Below, piece after piece: positions 29,091-38,305 of a stretch of 64,000 nt of DNA. The notes under the pieces are model-generated. The model did not search any database. It saw only the letters and a list, made by a program, of their open reading frames with translations, and was not told the origin of the DNA. Both the position numbers and the translations under genes were made by a program. The stretch is taken from NCBI GenBank assembly GCA_965263045.1, contig CBDHGK010000041.1, positions 3,534,001-3,598,000 on the forward strand. Reading direction: 5' to 3'. Origin of the DNA: G963664115 sp965263045. GTDB taxonomy: Bacteria; Acidobacteriota; Terriglobia; 20CM-2-55-15. The number at the start of each line of letters is the position of its first letter. The stretch's first letter is position 1.

Positions 29091-29318
29091 TGATCTGTTC
29101 TCCTTAAGCGTGTGGGTCGACAAAATTGGAATCGATGGAACAGCCCGTGGACTGTTTGATCTAATGAGACGTAATCGGGATGCGGATGCTTTTTAAGAAA
29201 ATATTTGTGGGGTTTTTCCTGCGTTTTCCGTCTTGTTAAGTTGACGGGCAATCTATTTCAGGCCCGAATCCAAGTAAGGATAGAGGCAGCCCGACTGCCT
29301 GACGCGGGGGAATATACT

Positions 29319-30179
29319 GTGGTTCAAAAGAAATGCATAAGTGACGACACACTGACCGGTTATCTCGAGGGCTTGCTTGACTCTCCGGTTCGAAACGCAA
29401 CCGAACAGCATTTGATCGGTTGTGACGCTTGCCGAAGCCGGCTTGTTTTCTACATGCGGATACTGGACGAAGATGTCCGAGAGGAGGAGGAATCGCTGGT
29501 TTCAGCGGCCATCGAGCAGTGGGGTCAGCGACCCGTTGAGGTTGAGAAGCGACGGCCTGCACTTTCCGTGAAGTGGCTGGCGATAGCCGCTTCCGTGTTG
29601 TTTGCGGCTACGGCCGGAATTTTCATTACAGCGAACCGGTCTCCGGTGCCGACGCCGGTTGAGATCGTGGATTTGCTGTTGTCCTCGGACCGTCCATTCG
29701 AGGCGCGCCTCTCACAGCAACCTTACCGTCCATTGTTCCTGACCCGAGGCACCGACGCGCGGGACTTCCCAATCGACCCGCTGGAAGCTGAAATGTTGAG
29801 ACAGGCCGCGAGTAATCACATGATGGGGACGTTCTATCTTCTCAACCGAGACTTTGACACGGCCATCCGATATCTGGAACTGGCAGCCGGGCAACTCGAG
29901 GATGATGCCGCGGTCCAAAACGACCTTGGGGTTGCGTATCTAGAAGGAAGTGACTCTCTGGACGAGGATCTGGTAGTGAGCCTGAGTCGGGCCAGGCGGC
30001 ACTTCGAAGGGGCGCTAGCCCTGGATTCAGAATTCGAGCCGGCTGCCTACAACCTCACGCTCCTGTTTTTGAGATTGGATCTCGATGCGGAAGCACGGTC
30101 GCGGCAGGAACGCTATCTCGAACTGGATCCGGAGTCTGAGTGGGCCGACGAGGTCCGAAGATTACTCGAATCGAATTGA
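29319..30179 (+). CDS. Membrane anti-sigma factor-like protein: zinc finger, TM segment, TPR
   Basis: About 286 residues from GTG 29319, with GGGGGA seven bases upstream. An N-terminal zf-HC2-like motif (EQHLIGCDACRSRL, with an earlier Cys in KKCISDD) is followed at ~85-107 by one membrane segment (KWLAIAASVLFAATAGIFIT) and a C-terminal TPR region (~165-285). The architecture is that of an anti-sigma factor with a periplasmic sensor. The block NDLGVAYLEG to DPESEWADEVRR aligns closely with residues ~120-205 of the CHAT protein (NDLGVVYLELG to EPESKWLPDLNR), pointing to a common origin. The sigma factor starts 13 bases after its stop. Confidence 0.82.
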   Translation: MVQKKCISDDTLTGYLEGLLDSPVRNATEQHLIGCDACRSRLVFYMRILDEDVREEEESLVSAAIEQWGQRPVEVEKRRPALSVKWLAIAASVLFAATAGIFITANRSPVPTPVEIVDLLLSSDRPFEARLSQQPYRPLFLTRGTDARDFPIDPLEAEMLRQAASNHMMGTFYLLNRDFDTAIRYLELAAGQLEDDAAVQNDLGVAYLEGSDSLDEDLVVSLSRARRHFEGALALDSEFEPAAYNLTLLFLRLDLDAEARSRQERYLELDPESEWADEVRRLLESN

Positions 30180-30192
30180 GTGGAGTGTGACG

Positions 30193-30846
30193 ATGCGCGC
30201 TGAGTCATCCAGCGAGAATCGCAACGGAGAAGTCCCGTCCGCAGACTTATTGCGTGAATGTGGGCACAGGCTCACGGATATCGATCTGTGGGATAAATTT
30301 CAGAAGCGATTCCAGCGGCGGATCTTTCTGTATCTGCTCCGTGCGTGTCGCGTATCTAGAGGGCAACAATACGAAATCAGAGAGGTTGTCCTGGATCTTG
30401 CACAGGAAGTGTATGTTCGGTTGGTGCAGAACGATGGACGGATACTGCGGTCTTTCCGTGGGCAAACCGACTTCGCGGTAAAGGCGTTTCTGGCACGCGT
30501 TGCCACCAGCGTAGTCGCCGATCACTTTCGGTACCAGGCGGCGGAAAAAAGGCAGGCACAAGTGATTTCAATCGATCATGCAAGAGAGGTCGTCGAGAAC
30601 TCTCGGATTCCGGGAACAGATCTCGACGAAAAGGCAATTGGAGCAGTTCTGTCCTGGATTGACATTGATCGTGTTCTAAGGAGTGATGAAGATCGGCGTC
30701 ATGCTGCGCGGAACTTTCTGATCTTCAAGCTCCACTATGTCGACGGATTTACGGCTTCCGAACTTTCAGGATTTCCCGGATTTGCCCTGAGTGTTTCTGG
30801 TGTCGAGGCTGTACTGAGTCGCATCAGGAAAAGACTGCGACAATGA
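30193..30846 (+). CDS. ECF-type RNA polymerase sigma factor
   Basis: About 217 residues. Region 2 includes DLAQEVYVRLVQNDGRILRSF and the following TDFAVKAFLARVATSVVADHF, matching the sigma2 core-binding helices. Region 4 is weaker but ends with the helix-turn-helix-like LSVSGVEAVLSRIRKRLRQ. Sequence and length suit an ECF sigma of a divergent group. It follows the zinc-finger protein by 13 bases and overlaps the kinase gene by four bases (ATGA). The order anti-sigma then sigma is reversed compared with many ECF operons. Likely targets are the neighbouring minus-strand CHAT/Tat genes and its own operon. Confidence 0.85.
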   Translation: MRAESSSENRNGEVPSADLLRECGHRLTDIDLWDKFQKRFQRRIFLYLLRACRVSRGQQYEIREVVLDLAQEVYVRLVQNDGRILRSFRGQTDFAVKAFLARVATSVVADHFRYQAAEKRQAQVISIDHAREVVENSRIPGTDLDEKAIGAVLSWIDIDRVLRSDEDRRHAARNFLIFKLHYVDGFTASELSGFPGFALSVSGVEAVLSRIRKRLRQ

Positions 30847-31636
30847 ATGAATCGACGATGAGGGCTTCGGAAATAACTGAATTGGCTCCTACGGAAGGCA
30901 AGGACATGGGTGAAGGTACAGCCGTACCATCGGTGCCATCTGAACTCATCCGTCTGTCGCGACTGGCTCTGATTGGGGAAATGGTCGCCTGTTTTGCCCA
31001 CGAGGTGAACAATCCGCTGATGGTGCTGGAGGGCAGCCTCCGACTGATCACCGCCCAGACGGCAGAAGATGATGGAAATCGAGAGAGCGTCCGCGCCGCT
31101 GTCGAGGCTACCGATCGTATTGGAAAGATGGCGACGCGGATGCTTGAGTTTAATCGCCAGACGCCGCCGACGGATCAACCGTTCGACATCGCCGACGCAA
31201 TCGAGGATGCGTACCGCTTCGTACGGCCATATCTCGAGATGAAGACAGTGTCCTTTGAATTCGAGTCGCCCGCTGGTGTCGCCCCGATGGCAATGGATAG
31301 GAATCTCATCATTCAAGTTCTGACAAACTTGTTCCAGAATGCCGCCGACGCCATGGAGGGATGTTCCCAGCGGCGACTCAGGGTGTTCGTTCTGCCTCAG
31401 GGCGATCATCTGCAGATCGATGTTGAGGATACAGGAAAGGGAATTGCGAACCACGACCTGGACCGCGTCTTCAAGCCGTTTTTCACGACCAAGGGTGTTC
31501 ATGGACGGGACTCGGTCTCTACATCACTCAGCGTATCGTCATCGAGGAGTTACAAGGAGCGATCACCGTCCGGAACGGCCTGCACACGACGACTTTTTCA
31601 GTCACGCTTCCCATGCCCGTTGCCCCAGCTGGATAA
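30843..31636 (+). pseudogene. Soluble sensor histidine kinase, frameshifted near the C-terminus
   Basis: It has a HisKA phospho-acceptor region (VACFAHEVNNPLMVLEGS), an N box (NLFQNAADAME), a G1 box (DVEDTGKGIANHD) and an F box (FKPFFTTKG). After about 31504 the continuing frame loses similarity, while the frame shifted by one base reads TGLGLYITQRIVIEEL (G2 box) and ends with TAA at 31634. One lost base near 31504 explains this; with it restored the gene would be 264 codons. No membrane segment is present. A real frameshift would remove the ATP lid; a sequencing error is the alternative. It overlaps the sigma gene by four bases. Confidence 0.8.
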
Positions 31637-31722
31637 TTCCGATTAGCACAGGTTGAATCGACCCAACCTGTGTAAGAATCCTACCGGTTCCCGTTTCTTC
31701 CTGACGGGTGGACCCGACTGTC

Positions 31723-34700
31723 ATGACACGTCTGCTCTATCTAGTTTTCTTCGCCTCGGGCGCAACGAGTCTGGTGTACGAGGTCATCTGGGTCCGGCTC
31801 ACGGGCCTTGTTTTCGGAAATACTTCGTTCTCGATCGCGACTGTTCTTGGGGCGTTCATGGCGGGCCTGGCTCTCGGCAGCTGGTTGTTGGGTTCCTTGG
31901 CTGACCGATTTGACCGGCCCCTCCGTTTGTACGGTATTCTGGAGATCCTCATTGGTGTCTCGGCGTTGCTGGTACCTGCTGCTTTTCGGTCGATGGAGGC
32001 GCTGTACTGGAACCTGGCGCCAGCGCTGTCATCCGTCGCGGGCGCCGACGTGCTGGTCCATTTCGTCGTTTCTTTCGCCATCATGGTGGTTCCGACTTTC
32101 CTGATGGGTGGGACCCTTCCGGTTCTGTCACGTTTCATGGTGCGGAACACTAAAGACGTCGATTCGAAGCTCGGTAAACTGTACGCCCTGAACACCTTCG
32201 GTGCAGCAACGGGTACGCTTGCTGCCGCAGTGATTTTGATTCCGGGATTCGGCAGTCAGATCACGACGCTGTGGGTGGCCTCCGTCAACGTCGCACTGGG
32301 CTTGCTGGCGATACGGATCGACTTCGGCCAAAAGCCAACACCGACCTGCGATGCGGATGAAACGACGGTGCCCGATGACCGAGGTGGAGCCCAACGTAGG
32401 AGAGACCGGCTGGTTCTGCTGACACTGCTGGTATCCGGATTTGCTGCTATGACCTACGAAGTCGCCTGGACGCGGGCGCTGGCGGCAATGATTGGGAGTT
32501 CTTCATACGCCTTTGCCATCATGCTTGTGACCTTCCTGGTTGGAATCGGCCTCGGCAGCGCATGGGCAAGCCGCTATCGACCGACGGCCAGTATTCGGAT
32601 GCTCGGGATCTTTCAGCTCGGAATTTCGATGGGCGGGTTGGTGTTCCTTGTGGGATACCTGCTGGCTCCTTATCTGCTTGTGTCGCTGATTCGGGCACTC
32701 TCCTATTCGTTTCCCGCCGTACTGACGGTGCAGTTCGTCGTATGTGCGTCATTGATGATTCTGGCAACATTCTTCATGGGGGCTACGTTTCCAATCGCTG
32801 TCGGGCTCTATTCGAACCGGCTGCAGTTGCTTGGACGGAGCGTCGGTGGCGTCTACTCGGTAAACACTGTCGGTGCGATTTTCGGTTCACTGGTTGCCGG
32901 GTTCTTGTTGGTGCCGGTGATTGGTACGGAGCGAACGATATTGGCGGGCTTGTTCCTGAACTCGGCGCTCGCGCTACTGCTGCTGGCCGCAGAACGCCCG
33001 CCAACGGCACTCGCTCGATGGACGGCGATCGGGTTGTTGATTGTTTCAGCAATCTCGATGCGGGGTGAAGTGTTCTGGGACCCCGGTTCGCTGGATCGCG
33101 GTGTTTTGATATACGCGCGTCAGTTTGAAACCCGTCCCGGACTCCGGCTGTCGGAACACTATGCCGATACGGACATCGTGTATTTCGAGGAAGGAAAGAA
33201 CGCGAATATTTCAGTGCGGCGGGGTGCGAATTACGTCGGTTTGAGGACCAATGGAAAGGTGGATGCGTCGAACGGCGATGACATGACGACACAACTACTG
33301 ATCGGGTATCTTCCAGGCTTTCATCACCCTTCGCCCGAGCAGGTACTGGTCATCGGTTACGGCGCCGGCATCACAACCGGCGTAGCCGCGGTCTTTCCAG
33401 AAACGGTGCGCGTGGATTGCGTCGAGATCGAGCCTGCGGTTCTCGGTGCCGCGCCCTGGTTTGATGAGATCAACAGAAAGAGCTACGAGGATCCCAAGGT
33501 CAATATTATCGAAGGAGACGCACGAAACTTCCTGAATGTGAGTTCAAACACGTACGACATTATCATATCTGAACCGTCCAACCCCTGGATAGCAGGAGTC
33601 GGGAGCCTCTTTACGGCGGAATTCTACGAGCTCGCTGCGGCCCGGCTGAAGCCAGACGGAGTGTTCGCGCAGTGGGTCCAACTATATGAATTGTCACCCG
33701 ATGACGTCCGGACGGTTCTGGGCGAGTTTCAGAGGCAGTTTCCGGAGGTTTCAGTGTGGGAAATGGGCGTCGGAGACCTGGTTCTGCTGGGTAGTCAACA
33801 ACCTCTCCGGTTCGATACCGATGTGATGGAACGCATTGTGGCCAACGACGAATCCGTAAGGCGAGACTTCCAGCAACATCTTGAATTCAACGATCCTCTG
33901 GCGATTTTCGCGGCATACACTTTGTCCACGGATGAAGTTGAACGGTTTGTGGCCGGTGCCCAACGCAATACCGACGACAGACCTGTACTGGAATTCAATG
34001 CTCCACGAAACCTTTTCCGGGATACGTGGAATATGAATGTACAGCTGCTGAACGAATACCGCTCGGGTCTCATGCCGGATGGCCTGTCGGCACAGGTCCG
34101 GGAACGCGTCTACGTTGCAATGATGGAACCGTTGCTGGCCAGGCGGCAGGTGCGCCTGGCTGCACGTGGTCTGGGCGAGCTTGCTGCAATGGAGGAATCG
34201 AGCGCCCTGAGTATCTATATCGCGACGGCGCGGCTCAGCATCGACTCGGGTCAATTCGAAGATGCCCGGGAGTCCCTGCGGGCTGCAGCGCAACTGGCCC
34301 CGGAGGCGGGACAATTCGATCGTTTCGGGGCCGAACGGCAAGAGCTCTGGGCTCGACTCTATGAAGAGAGTGGCGACCGTGGACAGGCGATTGAGAGTTA
34401 TCGCAGGGCCGTGGTTCTCGATCCATCCCGATCCGCCTACCTTCAGGATCTGGCCGAGCTGTACGCACTTTCGCGGGAGTGGGATGCCGCCGCTGTCTGG
34501 ATGGACCGTTATATTCAGACGGATCCGTACGCCGTCGCGTCCTCCTGGGAACTGCGGGGTGAATACCTGCTGGCCGGAGGCCGGGAGGAAGAGGCAGTGA
34601 CCGCTTTCGAACAGGCGCTGGACCTGGAGCCCTATTCCTACCTGGCGCGACTGCGCCTCGCTGAGGTCCTTGGGGGACGGGACGAATTCGAGGCGGCCAT

Positions 34701-34893
34701 CGGCCTGCTTGAGTTCCTCAGTATCTATGCCCCGGACAGAAACGCCGAAATCTACACTCGCCTTGCCTACCTGTATACTCAGACCGGGGAGATGTCCCAG
34801 GCCCAGCGTATCCTGGATCAGGGTGCGCGAATCTTCCCGACAGATACGACCATCTACAGGCAGCGCCTGGCACTGAAGGCATACACAAACTGA
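31723..34893 (+). CDS. Fused MFS-like / spermidine synthase-like protein with C-terminal TPR
   Basis: About 1056 residues. Residues 1-~440 contain around twelve membrane segments in two halves (GATSLVYEVIWVRL at the start and a second GFAAMTYEVAWTRAL after ~230). Residues ~500-730 are a spermidine synthase-type methyltransferase fold: VLVIGYGAGITTG, CVEIEPAVLG, IIEGDARNFL and ISEPSNPWIAG. Residues ~780-1056 are TPR-like repeats. This fusion is common in Acidobacteria and other soil bacteria; polyamine synthesis is not proven and the substrate is unknown. ATG 31723 is chosen over GTG 31708. The next gene starts on the last base of its stop codon. Confidence 0.87.
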   Translation: MTRLLYLVFFASGATSLVYEVIWVRLTGLVFGNTSFSIATVLGAFMAGLALGSWLLGSLADRFDRPLRLYGILEILIGVSALLVPAAFRSMEALYWNLAPALSSVAGADVLVHFVVSFAIMVVPTFLMGGTLPVLSRFMVRNTKDVDSKLGKLYALNTFGAATGTLAAAVILIPGFGSQITTLWVASVNVALGLLAIRIDFGQKPTPTCDADETTVPDDRGGAQRRRDRLVLLTLLVSGFAAMTYEVAWTRALAAMIGSSSYAFAIMLVTFLVGIGLGSAWASRYRPTASIRMLGIFQLGISMGGLVFLVGYLLAPYLLVSLIRALSYSFPAVLTVQFVVCASLMILATFFMGATFPIAVGLYSNRLQLLGRSVGGVYSVNTVGAIFGSLVAGFLLVPVIGTERTILAGLFLNSALALLLLAAERPPTALARWTAIGLLIVSAISMRGEVFWDPGSLDRGVLIYARQFETRPGLRLSEHYADTDIVYFEEGKNANISVRRGANYVGLRTNGKVDASNGDDMTTQLLIGYLPGFHHPSPEQVLVIGYGAGITTGVAAVFPETVRVDCVEIEPAVLGAAPWFDEINRKSYEDPKVNIIEGDARNFLNVSSNTYDIIISEPSNPWIAGVGSLFTAEFYELAAARLKPDGVFAQWVQLYELSPDDVRTVLGEFQRQFPEVSVWEMGVGDLVLLGSQQPLRFDTDVMERIVANDESVRRDFQQHLEFNDPLAIFAAYTLSTDEVERFVAGAQRNTDDRPVLEFNAPRNLFRDTWNMNVQLLNEYRSGLMPDGLSAQVRERVYVAMMEPLLARRQVRLAARGLGELAAMEESSALSIYIATARLSIDSGQFEDARESLRAAAQLAPEAGQFDRFGAERQELWARLYEESGDRGQAIESYRRAVVLDPSRSAYLQDLAELYALSREWDAAAVWMDRYIQTDPYAVASSWELRGEYLLAGGREEEAVTAFEQALDLEPYSYLARLRLAEVLGGRDEFEAAIGLLEFLSIYAPDRNAEIYTRLAYLYTQTGEMSQAQRILDQGARIFPTDTTIYRQRLALKAYTN

Positions 34894-35735
34894 TGTTAGG
34901 AACGATCCTGATCCTAGTCCTCCCGCTGCTTATTCCCCCGCAGACCGTATTGAAAGTCGATGTCAATCTGGTGAACATTTTCGCGACCGTGCAGGACGAT
35001 GAGGGACGGTATGTCGGCGGCCTCGGACGCGAGGATTTCAGGTTGTTCGAGGACGGTGAAGAACGCAGGATCGAAATCTTCGAGGCCACCGCGGATCTAT
35101 CGAGCAGCATCGGTGTACTGGTAGACAACAGCGGGAGTTCGGCCAGTATTCTGGGATCTATCAAGTCGGGAGTGCGGGACTTTTCCCAGCGTCTCACACC
35201 CGAGGATGAGGCCTTCGTGGTCTCCTTCGCAATCGAAGCGGAGGTGGTCCATGATCTGCACGAAGACCTGCGCTTGCTGCCCGAAACACTGGAGCGGTTG
35301 CGTTCATGGGGTACATCCGTATTCTATGACGCGCTTTCTTTAGGCATCAGCAAGACCGCTGAAGGCAGTCACGAGCGCAAGGCGCTGATCGTACTGTCCG
35401 ATGGCAACGACAATCAGAGTCAAGTGTCCTACCGCGAAATCGTTCAAGCTGCGCAAAGCAATATGGTGTTGCTCTATTTTGTCGGAATTGGACCTCGGGT
35501 TCTGATTGATGACTACACGATGGATGGACTGGCGTCGATGACGGGCGGTCGTGTCGTGCTACTTGGACGGGACCAGTCGATCTCCCAGGCCCTTGAGAAT
35601 ATCCGCGACGAACTGGGTCACCAGTACTACCTGGGGTACCACGCTTCAGCAGAGCCGGGTTTACACAACATCGAGGTCGAAGTGCCAGGAAGCACCTGGA
35701 CCGTGCGAGCCCGGGATGGTTACCTCGTACGATAA
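34893..35735 (+). CDS. VWFA-related (acidobacterial-type) secreted protein
   Basis: 280 residues with an N-terminal hydrophobic segment (LGTILILVLPLLIPPQ), the start region LKVDVNLVNIFATVQD, then a VWA domain with a MIDAS-like DNSGSS motif (VLVDNSGSSASI), LIVLSDGNDNQS and GHQYYLGY near the end. This organisation matches the family of short VWFA-related proteins abundant in Acidobacteria. They bind metal and probably partner proteins on the outer face of the membrane. The ATG uses the last base of the preceding stop codon, so it is translationally coupled to the spermidine-synthase fusion. Confidence 0.88.
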   Translation: MLGTILILVLPLLIPPQTVLKVDVNLVNIFATVQDDEGRYVGGLGREDFRLFEDGEERRIEIFEATADLSSSIGVLVDNSGSSASILGSIKSGVRDFSQRLTPEDEAFVVSFAIEAEVVHDLHEDLRLLPETLERLRSWGTSVFYDALSLGISKTAEGSHERKALIVLSDGNDNQSQVSYREIVQAAQSNMVLLYFVGIGPRVLIDDYTMDGLASMTGGRVVLLGRDQSISQALENIRDELGHQYYLGYHASAEPGLHNIEVEVPGSTWTVRARDGYLVR

Positions 35736-36141
35736 ATTTCGCTGCTGAAGGTTCCGTGTACTGGCGCGGTCAGCTTCCTGGCAACGGTAGTTATTCGCGG
35801 CAAACATTTAGCGTTCATCGGAAGTGCCGAGCGAGAAAGCGTCGTGGGGACGAGATTTTCGGGCACTTTCGATAACGACGTTTGAAGGAAGCCGGTGGCG
35901 TTTGCGGCGGACGCGGTGGGCTATGGAGAAAGTACGGGAATGCGGGTTGAAATTGTCACGGGACGGGACTCGACAAGGGCGAGTGGCGGGGTGGCGACGA
36001 GGAGTGTGGGTTCCGGAGCAGCAGTTTTAGAGAGTCTGCGGTGCGGGTCGAGGCTCGATTTGGAAGCATTTTTGAGATCAAGACACACGTGGGCGGCGGC
36101 GTGCGCGAGCACGTCTGGAAAGTGTGTAACTGGAATCTCTG
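35736..36141. other. Non-coding stretch up to the IS91 element
   Basis: No plausible gene. Part of this region, probably beyond about 36030, should be the terminal segment of the IS91-type element, but its exact end was not located because such elements lack inverted repeats and target duplications. Confidence 0.45.
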
Positions 36142-37323
36142 CTACGACGTATCTGCAAAGCATATGGAAGTGAAGCTCCATGCGATCTGCGCAGCGGTCA
36201 GCCTCTCGATGACCTTCATCGGGGTCTGACAGACGGGACATAACCCGGCCGAGTCGCTCGCAGGGGCTTCCTCGTGAGGATCGGTCGACGCCATTCCTAA
36301 CAAACGATGACAAAGTTCCATGGATGCGGAACGTTGTGCGTTCGCCATGAAACCGAAATGTCGGATGCGGACAAAACCTTTCGGCAGCACGTGGAGGAGG
36401 AAGCGGCGGATGAACTCGGCGGCGGAAACCGTCATCGTTCTTGATTTGTTGCCACGCGCGTAATCCCGCCAACGGAACGTGACCTGGCCGCCGTCGAAGG
36501 ACAACAATCGATGATTGGAGATGGCAACACGGTGGGTATAGCGTCCGAGATAGCGTAATACCTGTTCGGGCCCACCGAATGCCGGCTTCGCATAGACGAT
36601 CCAAGGTTGGCGAAATAACGGTCGCAGGAAAGCCGCGAAGCTCTTCGGTTCGGATAACTGCTGGATCTGTCCCGCGAAGGTCAGGCACTCTCTGCGAAAC
36701 GCCTTCCGCAATCCGTCAACGAACTTTCCCCGGAATATTTTCCCCAGAACCTTTACAGGCAGGAAGAAAGGGTAGCGCGGCCGAATCCATCGCGAACGGT
36801 CCGGTGCGATTCCACCGGCGGGAACGACGCAGTGGAGGTGAGGATGAAACAGCACGTTTTGTCCCCATGTGTGCAGGATGAGGAAGAAGCCGATCTCGGC
36901 GCCAAGGTGTTTGGGATTTCTCGCGACCTCCCGCAGCGTCTCGGCCACGGTGCGGAACAGCAGGTTATAGAGTTCAACCGGATTCTGCAGGACAAGCGCA
37001 TGTAGTTCCTTTGGCAGCGTGAACACGACATGGAAGTATCGTGTCGCGAGAAGTTCACGTTCTCTGGCTGCGATCCAGCGCTGACGCGCCTGAGTCTGGC
37101 ATTTCGGACAATGGCGATTACGGCATGAGTTGTAGGAGATGGTCCCCTCGCCCCCACATCGCGGGCAGGCATCGATATGACCGCCAAGAGCGGCTGTTCG
37201 GCAACGCACGATGGCATGCATCACCTTCAGCTGCTGGAAATCGATTCTGTTTCGATGACGGTCGATGAAGTCGTTGCCCCGCGCGCGCAGGATGTCGGCC
37301 ACCTCCACGGCGGACCGCGTCAT
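36142..37323 (-). CDS. IS91-family HUH transposase
   Basis: 393 residues from ATG 37323, which overlaps the recombinase stop (ATGA). The N-terminal zinc-binding region has CPRCGGEGTISYNSCRNRHC and a further CPKC. The HUH motif is HPHLHCVV, and the catalytic tyrosine region is LRYLGRYTHRVAISN. It nicks and rejoins single strands in rolling-circle transposition. The C-terminus has a further CPVCQTPM pair. It looks intact. Confidence 0.93.
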   Translation of the reverse strand: MTRSAVEVADILRARGNDFIDRHRNRIDFQQLKVMHAIVRCRTAALGGHIDACPRCGGEGTISYNSCRNRHCPKCQTQARQRWIAARERELLATRYFHVVFTLPKELHALVLQNPVELYNLLFRTVAETLREVARNPKHLGAEIGFFLILHTWGQNVLFHPHLHCVVPAGGIAPDRSRWIRPRYPFFLPVKVLGKIFRGKFVDGLRKAFRRECLTFAGQIQQLSEPKSFAAFLRPLFRQPWIVYAKPAFGGPEQVLRYLGRYTHRVAISNHRLLSFDGGQVTFRWRDYARGNKSRTMTVSAAEFIRRFLLHVLPKGFVRIRHFGFMANAQRSASMELCHRLLGMASTDPHEEAPASDSAGLCPVCQTPMKVIERLTAAQIAWSFTSICFADTS

Positions 37324-38216
37324 TGTTTCTGCTTCCTTTTTCTGGAGCGCTTCACCGTATCGAGCCTGGAAACCGGCAGGGTCTCTACGGGATTGGCGAC
37401 CGTCTGCAAATGACGGCGAGACAAGTGCAGATAGACGCTGGTGGCTCGCAGGTCCGAGTGACCCATCAACATCTGAATGGTGCGCAGATCGGTGCCATTC
37501 TCCAGTAGGTGGGTGGCCCAGCTGTGACGCAGCGTGTGCGGCGATACACGCTTCTTGATTCCGGCACGTTTCGCCGCATTTTGTACCGCCAACCACACGC
37601 ACTTGGACGTGAGGGGTTTGTCGGCACGCCAGTTGTCGACCATGCCGGGAAACAAATAGGTCCCAGGCTTCATCCAGAGCCAGTACTCCCGTAGTGTATT
37701 CAGCAGCTTTGGCGGCAATGGCACATCGCGATCCCGGTTGCGCTTGCCCTGACGGATGTGGATGATCATGCGCTGGCTATCGATGTCCTGGACCTTCAAC
37801 CCGATCAACTCGGCCCGACGCATTCCAGTGGCATACAAGGTCATCAGCATCGTGTAATCGAGCAGGTTGTTTGCGGAGCCGATCAGTTGGGTGACCTCCT
37901 CTTTGCTCAGAACAGTCGGCAGTCGCTTCGGCATCTTGGGATACGGGAGATCCAGCTTCAGGTATGGACGCCGTAGCGTCTTCACAAAGAAGAATCGCAG
38001 CGCGGCAATGTGCAGACCTACAGTCTTGATCGCGAGCTTTCGCTCCTGGATCAAATGCAACTGATACTGCCGCAGGTGTTGCTGGCTGAGACGATCGGGG
38101 CGCGTGCCAAAATAGCGAGCGAAGTCTTCAACGACTCGCAGATAGGTTCGGATTGTTGTTGGAGAGAAATTGCGGCGCTGGAGTTCTTCCAGCATCCGTT
38201 TCCGCAAATCAGTCAT
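37320..38216 (-). CDS. Tyrosine recombinase (integrase) of IS91-type element
   Basis: 298 residues. The N-terminal SAM-like domain (RRNFSPTTIRTYLRVVEDFARYF within ~20-45) is followed by the catalytic domain with Arg in ATGMRRAELIGL, HTLRHSWATHLL (HxxR), GHSDLRATSVYLHLS (His and the Tyr nucleophile). Start ATG 38216 has AAAGGAGG upstream. The C-terminus is basic. It probably assists transposition or resolution of the IS91-type element; it also resembles XerD/integron-like recombinases. Confidence 0.93.
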   Translation of the reverse strand: MTDLRKRMLEELQRRNFSPTTIRTYLRVVEDFARYFGTRPDRLSQQHLRQYQLHLIQERKLAIKTVGLHIAALRFFFVKTLRRPYLKLDLPYPKMPKRLPTVLSKEEVTQLIGSANNLLDYTMLMTLYATGMRRAELIGLKVQDIDSQRMIIHIRQGKRNRDRDVPLPPKLLNTLREYWLWMKPGTYLFPGMVDNWRADKPLTSKCVWLAVQNAAKRAGIKKRVSPHTLRHSWATHLLENGTDLRTIQMLMGHSDLRATSVYLHLSRRHLQTVANPVETLPVSRLDTVKRSRKRKQKQ

Positions 38217-38242
38217 GTGGGCCTCCTTTGAGGCCCACACTC
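38214..38242 (-). promoter_or_regulatory. Hairpin enclosing the ribosome binding site of the recombinase
   Basis: The minus-strand leader reads TGTGGGCCTCAAAGGAGG then CCCACATG. The arms TGTGGGCCTC and GAGGCCCACA can pair, placing AAAGGAGG in and beside the loop and the start codon at the foot of the stem. The fold should limit translation of the recombinase, and through the ATGA overlap the transposase. Expression control is inferred. Confidence 0.55.
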
Positions 38243-38305
38243 TACAGTCTGACGATCACCCCTCGGTCAGCCCACGCGCAGCGTCCGCCGCGCCAGCGGC
38301 TTCGT

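Larger units (their letters stand above)
36142..38250 (-). mobile_element. IS91-type (HUH) element with accessory tyrosine recombinase
   Basis: Two overlapping minus-strand genes, a tyrosine recombinase followed by an HUH transposase, form a unit known for one group of IS91-like elements. Boundaries given are those of the genes plus the start-proximal hairpin; the true element ends (rolling-circle origin and terminus) were not resolved and may extend 100 bases or more on each side. Confidence 0.8.
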
